Positions 1 through 8,807 are shown, counted from the stretch's first letter. The stretch: DNA of 16,922 bases from Synechococcales cyanobacterium PMM_0036 (GCA_949127645.1 CASBQM010000653.1:1-16922); one strand, 5' to 3'. Notes: generated by a model from the sequence alone, not told the origin. Translations and numbers: made by a program.

Positions 1-255
1 GATAGAGAAAACAATCAGCACCGCCATTGTCTGGAAGGAGGAATTCATATTTTGGGGACAAGGCTCAGCTTCCGTCGTCAGGGCTTGGGGCGGGCTATGC
101 TGCTGGCAGGACTGCAAAAGCTAAAGGCAAAAGGGATGAAGACAGCGCGTTTGGGAGTCGATGCTGAAAATGCTTACGAGGCACAAACGCTGTATGAGTC
201 CGTTGGATTTCGCAAGCTTCATGTCAAGCTTTCTTTTGTCAAAAGTCTAAGATAG
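1..255 (+). CDS. GNAT-family N-acetyltransferase, C-terminal part (5' end outside window)
   Basis: The frame is open from base 1 to the TAG at 253-255, so about 84 C-terminal residues are visible. They carry the GNAT acetyl-CoA-binding signature: a hydrophobic strand (GGIHILGTRLSF), then R-R-Q-G-L-G-R-A at the start of the pyrophosphate-binding helix, and then the typical NAYEAQTLYESVGF segment near the C-terminus, in which a residue pair and Gly-Phe close the fold. Such enzymes transfer acetyl from acetyl-CoA to an amine; the substrate cannot be read from this part. A TTG at 52 has a purine-rich AAGGAGG 10 bases upstream, but starting there would cut through the GNAT fold, so I treat the gene as continuing upstream of the window. 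Its stop overlaps the convergent kinase gene by 9 bp. Confidence 0.8.
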   Translation, partial: DRENNQHRHCLEGGIHILGTRLSFRRQGLGRAMLLAGLQKLKAKGMKTARLGVDAENAYEAQTLYESVGFRKLHVKLSFVKSLR

Positions 256-3200
256 GTGGGCACTAGCAATGGGAATTTCAATCACAAATTCTGTCCCTTG
301 ACCCAGCTCAGAATGACAGCTTAGGTATCCACCATGGGTTTCTTCCACAATTTGACGGGCGATCGATAATCCCAACCCTGTCCCTTTTCCGACTCCCTTA
401 GTGGTAAACAAATGGCTAAATATCTTTAACTGAATCTCTTCGGGAATACCCATACCGCTATCTCGAATCTGAACCATGATATGGTTTTGATTTTCCGAGA
501 GGGCAGTTGTGATAGTAATCGTTCGATCCTCTAACAGTTCCGATACATCGTTCTGATCACACTCATCTAAAGCATCGATCGCATTCGCCAAAATATTCAT
601 AAATACTTGGTTAAGCTGTCCTGGAAAGCATTCTACTTTGGGCAGATTGCTGTATTGCTTAATCACCTTAATAGCATCACGGTTTTCGTTAGCCTGTAGA
701 CGATACTTTAAGATCAGCAGCGTACTTTCAATACCCTCATGAATGTCACAAGCGACTCGCTGATCGGTATCCGATCGAGAGAAAGTCCGTAGGCTTGTAC
801 TAATGTTGCGAATCCGCTCGATCGCCCCCTTCATAGAGCTGAGCATTTTGGGCAAGTCTCTGGCTAAAAAATCAAGCTCAATTTCTTCTGCATGATCTTG
901 TACAGGAGGCAATGGGTCAGGATAGCAATGCTGATAGCAATCTACATGAGCTAGCAACTCTTGAATGTAATCTTCTGCATTTTTCAAGCTGCCCTTCAGG
1001 AAGCCGATGGGATTGTTGATTTCATGGGCAATCCCCGCAACCAAATTTCCTAAAGCCGCCATTTTTTCGCTCTGTACGAGCTGAAGTTGAGCTTGCTGAA
1101 CCTGCTGAAATGAGTCTTGAAGCTGTTGAGATTTTTCCTGCTCTCGCGTGTAGAGACAGGCATTTTCAATGGCGATCGCCGCCTGTGTGGTCAGTAGTCC
1201 CAATAGCTCTAGGCGATCGCGGCTGAATGCTCCCGCAATCAAATTGTTCTCAAGATAGAGAATGCCAATTAACTTCCCTTGATACAGGATGGGGTTACAT
1301 AAAATTGATTTAGGCTGATGCTGAATGACATAGGGATCAGACTCCGAAATCGGCTCACGAACTGCGTTTTTTAGAACGAGCGATTGTCGAGTTCGAGCCA
1401 CATAGCTAATCAGGGAAATAGGCAGATCTGGGCTGGTTTCAATCGGGACAGATTGCAAAACGATCGCCCTTGAGTTAGCATCATTGGCGATCGCTTCAAT
1501 TAAGAGCTGTCCGTTTTTTTCAAGAATCAGCGCCCCAGTCTGAGCGGCAGCATTTTCTAAAATAATGCCCAGCAATTTTTCTAGCAGTTGATGAAGATTG
1601 AGTTCGCTAGATATGGTTTGAGCCGCCTTCATAACCGTCGTCAGATCTAAGATATTCTGGCTATTGGTAGAACCGGTAGCGGAGTAAGATCGATTTGCCA
1701 CTAGCGTCTCAGTTGCCTGCACGGGTAGCGCCGTCTGCTGAGTGCTGACGATCAGAGGGGCATATTTCTCTTCAAGCTGATGAACTTTGGCGATCGCCCC
1801 CCACCGAATGTAGCCATAGTAGGCATCCGTCATGTAGCCTTGGGCAATATGTTTTTTGCCTTGAGCCAGATAAAATTTTGCCGCAAGTTCGCTGGCGAGG
1901 GCGGCTTCTTGGTGGTATCCATGGGTGATTGCACCCTGAATTGCCCGATCGTAAGCCTGCATTGCCTCATATTTTTGATCTGCAACTCGCGCAATTTCTG
2001 CGTTCACCAAATCGTATTTGTGCTGGTAATTCATAGGGGCAGATTCCGCCCACTTTTGCATCACCTGCCGATGGGCGATCGCCTCCTGTAATCGTATCTC
2101 CTCTGTATCAACATCCCCTAGCAGCGCCAGAGCATGATAAAAACGGTAGACGGCAGATAGCACCAGTCCGGCTCCACTCCCGGCATATTGCGCTGCCAGA
2201 GCGGCATTCTCAACAGCCTGCGGATGCTGCTCAAAGCTATAATTCAGAATGAGCTGTGCGGTGTAAAAAGCAAATAGTGACTGCCGATTTTGCGCGGTCT
2301 GTAGGCGAGGTAGGATGATCGCCTCATCAAAACTCTCGCCGATTAGCCGACAAGGATCGATCGCCTTTCCCTGGAGATTCAGCATGACCTGCTGCCAGAG
2401 CTGCATATAGTAAATTTGAAATTCCTGCTTGAGTTTCAAGAGCAGCTCAATGTAATGCGACTGAGTTTTGATGACACTTTCTAAAGACTTGCCGCTAAAA
2501 AACAGATGGGTGCCCAGATTCATGGCGGAGTAGCTGACATAGCCGATGTCTCCCGTTTCTAACCCGATGTGAATAGATTCTTTCAACGGGGCAAACGTCT
2601 CTCGAATATGCTCTTTTTGATGTTTAACAAAGCTTTCAAAGAGCTGGTAGAAACTGCATTCTAGCTCTCTTGCCTGAAACTGTTCAATCAGTCTCAGGGC
2701 AATTTTTCCAGAATGGTAGGCGCGATCGGACATCTGAATCGCCCCACAAAACCAGGCATAGGCAGTGTAGGCAAAGGCTGCTAAAGCCGAATGTCCGTAT
2801 TTGACACAGAGTTCGAGCTGAGTCAAAACAATCCAGCGGTAGATTTCTGGCTGGGTTTGGTAGGCTGCCGATGTCAGCGTAGAGAGTATTTGCAGCGCGG
2901 CAAGCTGAGTCGGATCGGTCATTTTTGGGCTATGTTTCAGCTCTGCCAGATCCGGCAAACGAATTGCGTCATGCGATCGCCCAATCTCACAGGCGATCGG
3001 AATCCCTAACATTGCCAGTGTGTCTAGCCCCAGGGCGATCGCTTTCCACATTTGCAGTTGGGCAATATGGCACTGAATTTTGAGTTCGTAGGCTTTGACT
3101 TTATCTAGGTCACTCGTGGCGTTCTGTTCAATCAGGTCAAGCCACTGGGTCGATCGCGTGTAGTCAGTGCTGAGGTAGGTCGCTTCTGCCGCTTCAGTAC

Positions 3201-5724
3201 AAAGTGCCAAGGTCAGCGCATAGTGAGTCGCCCAGCTTTCAAACGGCAAAAGCGCCATGCCCTGACTGAAGTAGGCGACAGATGGCTCATAGGCGGCAGC
3301 GGCTTTGGCTTTTCGTCCGGCAATGAGGTTGAGCCGAGCTAGCTCAATTCGTTCAGTCGGGCTATCCATCAAATCGGCACCGCGATTTAAGGCATTGACG
3401 ATCTCAAAGATATGGGCTTCAAGCTCCTGCGGCGAGGTGCTTTGCAGTAAAAGCTGCCCCATTTTGAGGTGAGTCGTTTGCTTCTGAGCATCCGGAATGA
3501 GTGAATAGGCGGCTTGCTGCACCCGGTCATGCAAAAACCGATAGGTGACTTTGGCGGGGTCAAAGCCCAGCATATCCAGCTCATCATCGGCAAACAGGAG
3601 CGGAATCTTATAGTCGTTGTTTAACGGCAAAACCAAACCCGATTGTAGAGCGGGCTGCAAGGCTTGAGCCACCTCTAGAGCCGGGGTTTCGCTGACGGTA
3701 ACTAGCACGTTTATATTGAAGCGATCGCCCACACAAGCCGCTAGTTTCAAGACAGTCTGCGTCACTTCGGGCAATTTCTCAATGTTTCCTGCCATTAAAT
3801 CCACGACGCTTTTATCGGCAATTCCAGTCGCCTGAATCTTTTCCAAATTCCATTGCCAGATGCCCTGAGTAAAGTCAAAGGTGATCAGCTTTTCTTGGTG
3901 TAAGGTCTTGAGGAGCTGCGTCAGAAAGAAAGGATTGCCTTGCGTTTTGTTGAACAGCAATTCTGCTAGGGACTGCGTTGGCTGCAAATGGCTTAAGGTG
4001 TCCGCCACAATTTGCTGGACGTGAGGCATCTCTAGCGGACTCAGCACGATGTTGTTGACTGCTACTCCGGATTGCTGAATGTCTTCCAGAGTTTTAACGA
4101 GCGGATGGATCGGGCTAACTTCATGATCTCGATAGGCTCCAATCAGCAAAAGATATTGACTGTCTAGATCGGTCATCAAAACTTGAATTAACTTCAGCGA
4201 AGCCGCATCTGCCCACTGCAAATCGTCCAGAAATAATACTAACGGATGCTCTGGCTGCGTGAAAACCTGAATAAACGACTGAAAGACGCGATTAAATCGA
4301 TTTTGCGCCTCCGCTGCTCCTAACTCCGGCAGCGAGGGCTGTTGCCCCATGATTAGCTCCACTTCAGGGATCACGTCGATAATCACCTGTCCATTGCGAC
4401 CGATCGCCCTCAGAAGGCTATCCTGCCAGTGTTGCAGTCGATTGGCTGGCTCGGTGAGCAGCATTTGCATCAAAGATTGAAAAGCCTGAATCAACGACGC
4501 ATAGGGAATATTGCGCTTGTACTGGTCAAATTTCCCAGAAATGAAGTAGCCTCGCTGTCGTCTGTTCGCTATGCGCGTGCCTCGCGCGATCGGCTTGTGG
4601 ATTTCATGAACCAGGGAAGATTTGCCGATGCCTGAATAGCCAGAAACCAGCATCAGTTCGCTGCGGGGTTTCACGTCTTCTGACGCATCCTTAGAGATCC
4701 GCTCAAAAGAGATCCGCTCAAATGCAGCTAGCAGCTCAGCGACTTCTGACTCGCGTCCGTAGAGCTTTTGGGGAATGAGAAACTGTCCAGCGCGATCGCG
4801 TGCCCCCGGAATCAGCTCTGGGATATTGCCCGTGGATTGCAGGCGATCGAGACAAAATTCTAGATCAACCTTCAGTCCAGCAGCGCTTTGATAGCGGTCT
4901 TCTGCATTCTTCGCCATCAGCTTTTCGACAATGGTAGCGATCGCCAACGGCACTTCTGGATTCAGGTCACGAATGGAAATGGGCTGCTTGGCAATGTGAG
5001 CATGGACTAATTCGATGGGTTCAGATCCCTGGAAAGGCAATTGCCCCGTCAGCATCTCGTAGAAGGTAATCCCCAACGAATAAAAATCGCTGCGATAGTC
5101 TACCGAACGATTCATGCGACCCGTCTGCTCAGGAGACATATAGGCTAGCGTCCCCTCTAGCTGATTGGGATTTGTGATCTGGGGCATTTCTTGATCAAGG
5201 CGAGAAGCAATGCTGAAATCTGTAAGTTTGACCTGCCCTGTCTGAGGATTGAAGATGATGTTTGCGGGTTTAATATCTTTGTGCAGAATGCCATGCTGAT
5301 GGAGCGAAAGCAGGGCTTGGGCAAGCTGAACGGCAATATTGAGAAAGGCGATCGGCGATAGGGGGTGCTTCAGCAGTCTTTTAAGAGATTGCCCCCCAAA
5401 ATCTTCATAAACCAAAGCTAGACGATTTTGATAGCTTTGCAGTTCGTAGACTCTAACAACGCCTTCCAGGATCAGCGATTCTGTAATTTTGTACTCTTGT
5501 TTGAGGCGGCTAATCTGCTCAAGGGTGGGGTATTCCGCTTTGAGGATTTTCAAGACAACGGCATGGAGACGCGTTTGCGAGTCCTGTGCTTCAGGCTGAG
5601 GGATTGGGTGGAGATCTAGCTGAGGGTCTTTTCTAAGGATTTGCCCCCGATAGACGACCGTATTGACTCCCTCATGAAGTATTTCAGTGAGGTCATAGCC
5701 TGAAAAAGTCAATGCGGACACCAT
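247..5724 (-). CDS. Multidomain Ser/Thr kinase - ATPase - GAF - sensor histidine kinase (about 1825 aa)
   Basis: A soluble signalling protein of the type common in filamentous cyanobacteria that fuses a Ser/Thr kinase to a two-component kinase. Residue numbers are from the ATG at 5724. About 8-280 is the protein kinase domain: Lys59 (VVLKILK), catalytic Asp150 in HKDIKPAN, metal-binding Asp169 in DFS (in place of DFG), and a SPEQTGR activation segment. About 320-700 is a NACHT/AAA-like ATPase: Walker A GYSGIGKSS with Lys368, Walker B LFLDDLQWAD with Asp500/501. A long helical, TPR-like region follows to about 1340. A GAF domain spans about 1370-1520. The histidine kinase has phospho-acceptor His1567 (AGIAHEINNP), the N box NILANAIDALD, and G boxes DSGMGI and GKGTGLGLS. 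No membrane segment is seen, so a cytosolic sensor is likely; no response regulator lies next to it. Reading can extend upstream to a TTG at 5754, but the ATG at 5724 directly follows AGGAGG (spacing 3; the GTG codon after it has spacing 6), so I chose it. The input signal is unknown. Confidence 0.92.
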   Translation of the reverse strand: MVSALTFSGYDLTEILHEGVNTVVYRGQILRKDPQLDLHPIPQPEAQDSQTRLHAVVLKILKAEYPTLEQISRLKQEYKITESLILEGVVRVYELQSYQNRLALVYEDFGGQSLKRLLKHPLSPIAFLNIAVQLAQALLSLHQHGILHKDIKPANIIFNPQTGQVKLTDFSIASRLDQEMPQITNPNQLEGTLAYMSPEQTGRMNRSVDYRSDFYSLGITFYEMLTGQLPFQGSEPIELVHAHIAKQPISIRDLNPEVPLAIATIVEKLMAKNAEDRYQSAAGLKVDLEFCLDRLQSTGNIPELIPGARDRAGQFLIPQKLYGRESEVAELLAAFERISFERISKDASEDVKPRSELMLVSGYSGIGKSSLVHEIHKPIARGTRIANRRQRGYFISGKFDQYKRNIPYASLIQAFQSLMQMLLTEPANRLQHWQDSLLRAIGRNGQVIIDVIPEVELIMGQQPSLPELGAAEAQNRFNRVFQSFIQVFTQPEHPLVLFLDDLQWADAASLKLIQVLMTDLDSQYLLLIGAYRDHEVSPIHPLVKTLEDIQQSGVAVNNIVLSPLEMPHVQQIVADTLSHLQPTQSLAELLFNKTQGNPFFLTQLLKTLHQEKLITFDFTQGIWQWNLEKIQATGIADKSVVDLMAGNIEKLPEVTQTVLKLAACVGDRFNINVLVTVSETPALEVAQALQPALQSGLVLPLNNDYKIPLLFADDELDMLGFDPAKVTYRFLHDRVQQAAYSLIPDAQKQTTHLKMGQLLLQSTSPQELEAHIFEIVNALNRGADLMDSPTERIELARLNLIAGRKAKAAAAYEPSVAYFSQGMALLPFESWATHYALTLALCTEAAEATYLSTDYTRSTQWLDLIEQNATSDLDKVKAYELKIQCHIAQLQMWKAIALGLDTLAMLGIPIACEIGRSHDAIRLPDLAELKHSPKMTDPTQLAALQILSTLTSAAYQTQPEIYRWIVLTQLELCVKYGHSALAAFAYTAYAWFCGAIQMSDRAYHSGKIALRLIEQFQARELECSFYQLFESFVKHQKEHIRETFAPLKESIHIGLETGDIGYVSYSAMNLGTHLFFSGKSLESVIKTQSHYIELLLKLKQEFQIYYMQLWQQVMLNLQGKAIDPCRLIGESFDEAIILPRLQTAQNRQSLFAFYTAQLILNYSFEQHPQAVENAALAAQYAGSGAGLVLSAVYRFYHALALLGDVDTEEIRLQEAIAHRQVMQKWAESAPMNYQHKYDLVNAEIARVADQKYEAMQAYDRAIQGAITHGYHQEAALASELAAKFYLAQGKKHIAQGYMTDAYYGYIRWGAIAKVHQLEEKYAPLIVSTQQTALPVQATETLVANRSYSATGSTNSQNILDLTTVMKAAQTISSELNLHQLLEKLLGIILENAAAQTGALILEKNGQLLIEAIANDANSRAIVLQSVPIETSPDLPISLISYVARTRQSLVLKNAVREPISESDPYVIQHQPKSILCNPILYQGKLIGILYLENNLIAGAFSRDRLELLGLLTTQAAIAIENACLYTREQEKSQQLQDSFQQVQQAQLQLVQSEKMAALGNLVAGIAHEINNPIGFLKGSLKNAEDYIQELLAHVDCYQHCYPDPLPPVQDHAEEIELDFLARDLPKMLSSMKGAIERIRNISTSLRTFSRSDTDQRVACDIHEGIESTLLILKYRLQANENRDAIKVIKQYSNLPKVECFPGQLNQVFMNILANAIDALDECDQNDVSELLEDRTITITTALSENQNHIMVQIRDSGMGIPEEIQLKIFSHLFTTKGVGKGTGLGLSIARQIVEETHGGYLSCHSELGQGTEFVIEIPIASAHLS
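4693..4722 (-). repeat. Perfect 15-bp tandem duplication inside the kinase gene
   Basis: AGAGATCCGCTCAAA occurs twice back to back (4693-4707 and 4708-4722). In the protein it duplicates a FERIS pentapeptide just before the Walker A motif. It is in frame and adds five residues, so it looks like a recent slippage event that the linker tolerates. Confidence 0.85.
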
Positions 5725-5966
5725 ACTCCTCCTACCTCGCCGTAGATTAGCCAAAATATATGTTTAATGTTCCCAGCTTTTGGGGTTAAAGAATCAGGCG
5801 CGACTGTTCGAGTTTCCGGTAAGTGAGGATGCGATCGCATTTAAGTCAGGAGAGCTCAATATTTTTCAGTCTAAATCTTGTAATGACCCCTCAATTTCGG
5901 ACAAGAGACTCAGAATAGTTGCCCAGAGTAGCCCAGATCAAGAGCGGATTGCTGGGTTGGTAAGCC

Positions 5967-6010
5967 GCCCTCATCCTAAACCCTCTCATAGAGCGGGAGA
6001 GGAGCTTTGA
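5967..6010. repeat. Dispersed repeat of a type common in cyanobacterial intergenic DNA
   Basis: The stretch contains CCCTCATCCTAAACCCTCTC, then GAGCGGGAGAGGAGC. The arms CCTCTC and GAGAGG can form a short hairpin around a 9-base loop. From memory, closely similar sequences (CCTCACCCTAAATCCCTCTCC-like with a GGGAGAGGG arm) are scattered in many copies between genes of filamentous cyanobacteria, and often get mis-annotated as the tail of small proteins. This window has only one copy, so the family assignment rests on recognition and not on a comparison here. Confidence 0.5.
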
Positions 6011-6151
6011 ACTCCAGATACTTTCTAGCTTCCCCTATGGACTGTCTTGTACATATATCTCTGACTTTAGCTGAATATTCCTAACCATCGGCATACTTTA
6101 AACTAAGGCATCGGAGAGAAACGATCGCCCTCCTGCAAGTGTTATCGTGGT

Positions 6152-6177
6152 TTATGAAATGATTATGAAATAGTCAT
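6152..6177 (+). promoter_or_regulatory. Candidate operator before mntH
   Basis: TTATGAAAT occurs twice at an 11-bp spacing (6152-6160, 6163-6171), one helical turn. The same stretch holds an imperfect palindrome, ATGATTAT-GAA-ATAGTCAT (6159-6177). It lies 10-35 bp before the mntH start codon, where a repressor would block transcription or ribosome entry. Metal-responsive control is usual for Nramp transporters, but this sequence is not a good match to a Fur or MntR box that I know. Confidence 0.35.
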
Positions 6178-6186
6178 CCCTTTACA

Positions 6187-7500
6187 ATGACATCTTCTAA
6201 CCCACGCCCTAGTCTGTCTGAAGTCCATCGCAGCATTCCCATCCCCGATGGCGCAAGCTTTTGGCGCAAGCTAATGGCATATGCGGGACCGGGCTATTTG
6301 GTTTCCGTGGGTTACATGGACCCTGGAAACTGGGCAACAGACATTGCAGGGGGATCGCGCTTCGGCTACACGCTGCTAAGCGTAATCTTGCTCTCAAACA
6401 TTATGGCTGTTTTGTTGCAGGCTTTGTGCGTTCGGTTAGGGGTGGCTACTGGCAAAGATCTAGCGCAAGCCTGCCGAGAACACTTCAGTCCGCGTATCAG
6501 CTTCGCGCTGTGGATTCTCTGCGAAATTGCGATCGCCGCCTGTGATCTAGCCGAGGTTTTGGGTAGCGCGATTGCCCTCAATCTTTTGTTTAACCTGCCG
6601 CTAATTTGGGGTGTTTGCTTGACGGCGTTGGACGTGCTGGCGCTTCTGTTTTTACAGCACAAAGGCTTCCGCTATGTCGAGGCTTTAGTGATCGTTTTAG
6701 TTAGCATGATCGGCATTTGCTTTGCAGCCGAGATTGTCTTCTCTCGTCCTGATCTGGGCGGTGTTTTGGCGGGTTATGTGCCCAACCGCGAAATTATCCA
6801 CAATCCTAAAATGCTGTATTTGGCGATCGGTATTTTGGGCGCAACCGTCATGCCCCATAACCTTTACCTGCATTCCTCTATTGTGCAAACTCGCGCATGG
6901 CAGCCCACCTCACCCAAACGCTGGGAGGCGATCAAGTTTTGCACGATCGACTCTACCGTTGCTCTGTCTCTGGCGCTGTTGATTAACTCCGCCATTTTGA
7001 TCGTTGCAGCGGCGACTTTCCACTCTACTGGCAATCAAGACGTTGCCGAGATTCAGGATGCCTATAAGCTGTTGTCGCCAGTGCTGGGAGTCAGTGCTGC
7101 TAGCGCCATTTTTGGGTTAGCACTCCTGGCATCTGGACAAAGCTCCACACTCACCGCCACTCTGGCAGGACAGATCGTAATGGAGGGCTTCATACAGTTT
7201 CGGTTGCCCTCCTGGCTACGCCGCCTTGTCACTCGGCTACTGGCAATCATCCCAGCCTTGATTACGATCGTTTACTTTGGTGAGCAGAGCGCAGGTAATT
7301 TGCTGGTCTTAAGTCAGGTAATTTTGAGTCTTCAGCTCTCTTTTGCGGTTATTCCCTTAGTCATGTTCACAAGCGATCGCCGCATTATGGGCGAGTTTGT
7401 CAATCCCAAGTGGTTGAAGATTGTGGCATGGGCGATCGCGGTGATCATTGCGGGATTGAATATTGGGTTACTTATGCAAACTGCCCTAAGCTGGCTATAG
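6187..7500 (+). CDS. mntH: Nramp-family divalent metal (Mn2+/Fe2+) transporter MntH
   Basis: 437-residue inner-membrane protein that imports Mn2+ (and Fe2+) with protons. Length and about eleven hydrophobic helices fit bacterial Nramp. The first membrane helix has the DPGN motif with metal ligands Asp45 and Asn48. Helix 6 has ATVMPHN, with Ala219, Met222 and His224 at the same spacing as in structurally studied Nramp proteins. The metal-selecting Met is kept, so transition-metal rather than Mg2+ or Al3+ transport is expected. The first ATG (6187) has no evident Shine-Dalgarno sequence but directly precedes a typical polar N-terminus (about 25 residues before helix 1). Mn is needed for photosystem II, which fits the host. 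The gene stands alone, divergent from the kinase gene and converging on the cyanophycinase gene with an 8-bp gap. Confidence 0.95.
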   Translation: MTSSNPRPSLSEVHRSIPIPDGASFWRKLMAYAGPGYLVSVGYMDPGNWATDIAGGSRFGYTLLSVILLSNIMAVLLQALCVRLGVATGKDLAQACREHFSPRISFALWILCEIAIAACDLAEVLGSAIALNLLFNLPLIWGVCLTALDVLALLFLQHKGFRYVEALVIVLVSMIGICFAAEIVFSRPDLGGVLAGYVPNREIIHNPKMLYLAIGILGATVMPHNLYLHSSIVQTRAWQPTSPKRWEAIKFCTIDSTVALSLALLINSAILIVAAATFHSTGNQDVAEIQDAYKLLSPVLGVSAASAIFGLALLASGQSSTLTATLAGQIVMEGFIQFRLPSWLRRLVTRLLAIIPALITIVYFGEQSAGNLLVLSQVILSLQLSFAVIPLVMFTSDRRIMGEFVNPKWLKIVAWAIAVIIAGLNIGLLMQTALSWL

Positions 7501-7514
7501 TTTTCTGGCTATAG
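7491..7514. repeat. 10-bp direct repeat across two convergent stop codons
   Basis: CTGGCTATAG occurs at 7491-7500 and again at 7505-7514. The first copy ends with the mntH stop TAG. The second contains the reverse-strand stop of the cyanophycinase gene. No terminator-like hairpin separates the two genes. Confidence 0.8.
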
Positions 7515-8765
7515 CTTTTTATAGAGCGGCTTACTGAGATGTATCGGCGTTATGTCTAAATGAACGTTCTCAACGCTGTAGTCTTCTCCTCCAAAGGCTC
7601 CTGTATAGTATCCCAGGCTGTCTGCCTGCTTATAAAACTTAAATTCAAATCCTAGATCAGGTTCAGGAATATCAGTCGCTTGCGTGAAGGCTAAACCGAT
7701 CGCCTCTTTGTGACTATTGTCAATCAAATTCGCCATCAAATCTACGACTGCCATATTCTCTAAAATATCTGCGGTAAAGATTTCTTCCGTGAAGTAAGGT
7801 TCATATTTGGGATCATTGGTATCGACTTTGAGATCATTCAGCTTGTTGGGATGCAGAGTCACTGCTTTAGTTTTAAGGTTGAACTGATCACCGCGATCGA
7901 GGTAAATCAGTTTGGCATTACGGAGGTTAAAGTTGGGGATGGCAGGATCGGTTGTAGTGTCGGTCAAATCTAGCACTAACGCACCTTTATAGCCGACCAC
8001 ATCCACTGCTCCTGTAGTTGGAAAAACGACCAGCGCCGTGTTCTCATCTACACCAATTCCCAACCTATAGCTTTTAGCCAGCATAGCGACTAAAGCGCGG
8101 GCAAAGCGACCCCTCGTCAAAAAGTGCTGATCGACAAACACATCTGAACCCACAAAGCCCAACCCTTTTCCAATGCTGTCTCCCTCTTTTACACCCACCT
8201 TCATCGTAGACAAAACATCAACCGAGTTTTTGAACATGGTTGTACTCATGACTGCCGCTCCAGCACTAGAGCCACCAATCACACCCCCTCGGTTCAATAC
8301 CTCCCAAATGGCGTCTAACATGGGAGTGCGATCGCCCGTTTCGGTATACAAAGCCTGGGTAATCCGAGCTTGATCGCCTCCAATAAAGTAAATGCCGTTC
8401 GCGCTTTTAACTTGGGCAATTAACGCTGGATCATTGACCGCAGTCTTATAATCTACGTCAATATTTTTCAAAGCGATCGGTATCAACATCGCATCTGCAC
8501 CATAGTGCTTAAAAGCATCCACAGTTTGCTGACCATTTTTTATAGGCTTACTGCTAGCCGTAGGAAAAACAGCAATTTTAGCTCCTGTCCCACCCGCAAG
8601 TTCAACCATTTTATTAAAGATTTCAGCATTGTCGTAGCGCAAGGAACCACCGACGATTACTAAAGAAGGAATCTGGGGGGCTTTCTGCGCTGTGCTAAAG
8701 GATGAAAAACTGAGACTTAAAGAAAATATGAATGCACCCACTACCCAACCTAGCTGCTTTTTCAT
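7509..8765 (-). CDS. Exported cyanophycinase-family peptidase (S51)
   Basis: 418-residue member of peptidase family S51. Cyanophycinases cut cyanophycin (multi-L-arginyl-poly-L-aspartate) into beta-Asp-Arg dipeptides. The serine nucleophile elbow is GGSSAGAAVM (Ser167). The other triad residues are likely His214 in VDQHFLTRGR and Glu241 in GVDENTAL; YFIGGDQ is also typical. Two features differ from the usual intracellular CphB of about 270 residues. The N-terminus is a clear signal peptide: Lys-Lys, a hydrophobic core, and a probable cut after Ser-Thr-Ala26. There are also about 150 extra C-terminal residues. It should therefore act in the periplasm or outside, like the secreted cyanophycinases (CphE type) known from heterotrophs that scavenge the polymer. 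No cphA synthetase is nearby. It could instead process another peptide with Asp linkages. The ATG at 8765 starts the signal peptide and has only a weak purine stretch (AAGAG) upstream. Confidence 0.88.
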   Translation of the reverse strand: MKKQLGWVVGAFIFSLSLSFSSFSTAQKAPQIPSLVIVGGSLRYDNAEIFNKMVELAGGTGAKIAVFPTASSKPIKNGQQTVDAFKHYGADAMLIPIALKNIDVDYKTAVNDPALIAQVKSANGIYFIGGDQARITQALYTETGDRTPMLDAIWEVLNRGGVIGGSSAGAAVMSTTMFKNSVDVLSTMKVGVKEGDSIGKGLGFVGSDVFVDQHFLTRGRFARALVAMLAKSYRLGIGVDENTALVVFPTTGAVDVVGYKGALVLDLTDTTTDPAIPNFNLRNAKLIYLDRGDQFNLKTKAVTLHPNKLNDLKVDTNDPKYEPYFTEEIFTADILENMAVVDLMANLIDNSHKEAIGLAFTQATDIPEPDLGFEFKFYKQADSLGYYTGAFGGEDYSVENVHLDITPIHLSKPLYKKL

Positions 8766-8807
8766 AGCTACTCTTAGATAAAATCATTACCCAATGTAGG
8801 CAGATAG

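Larger units (their letters stand above)
5725..6186. other. Divergent intergenic region between kinase gene and mntH
   Basis: No convincing gene is seen here. The 76-codon frame at 5780-6010 starts with TTG, has no ribosome binding site, and its end is the translated dispersed repeat at 5967-6010. The region must contain both outward promoters. I could not pick a clear -35/-10 pair for either gene. One HIP1 octamer lies at about 5832. Confidence 0.6.

Noticed and set aside
5780..6010. 76-codon + strand frame before mntH
   Set aside because: TTG start, no ribosome binding site, and its last third is the translation of a dispersed intergenic repeat.
5967..6010. Intrinsic terminator
   Set aside because: The stem is short with a 9-base loop, no T-run follows, and no gene ends here.
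6366..6662. Overlapping frames on both strands within mntH
   Set aside because: mntH itself matches Nramp across its whole length; the others are shadows.
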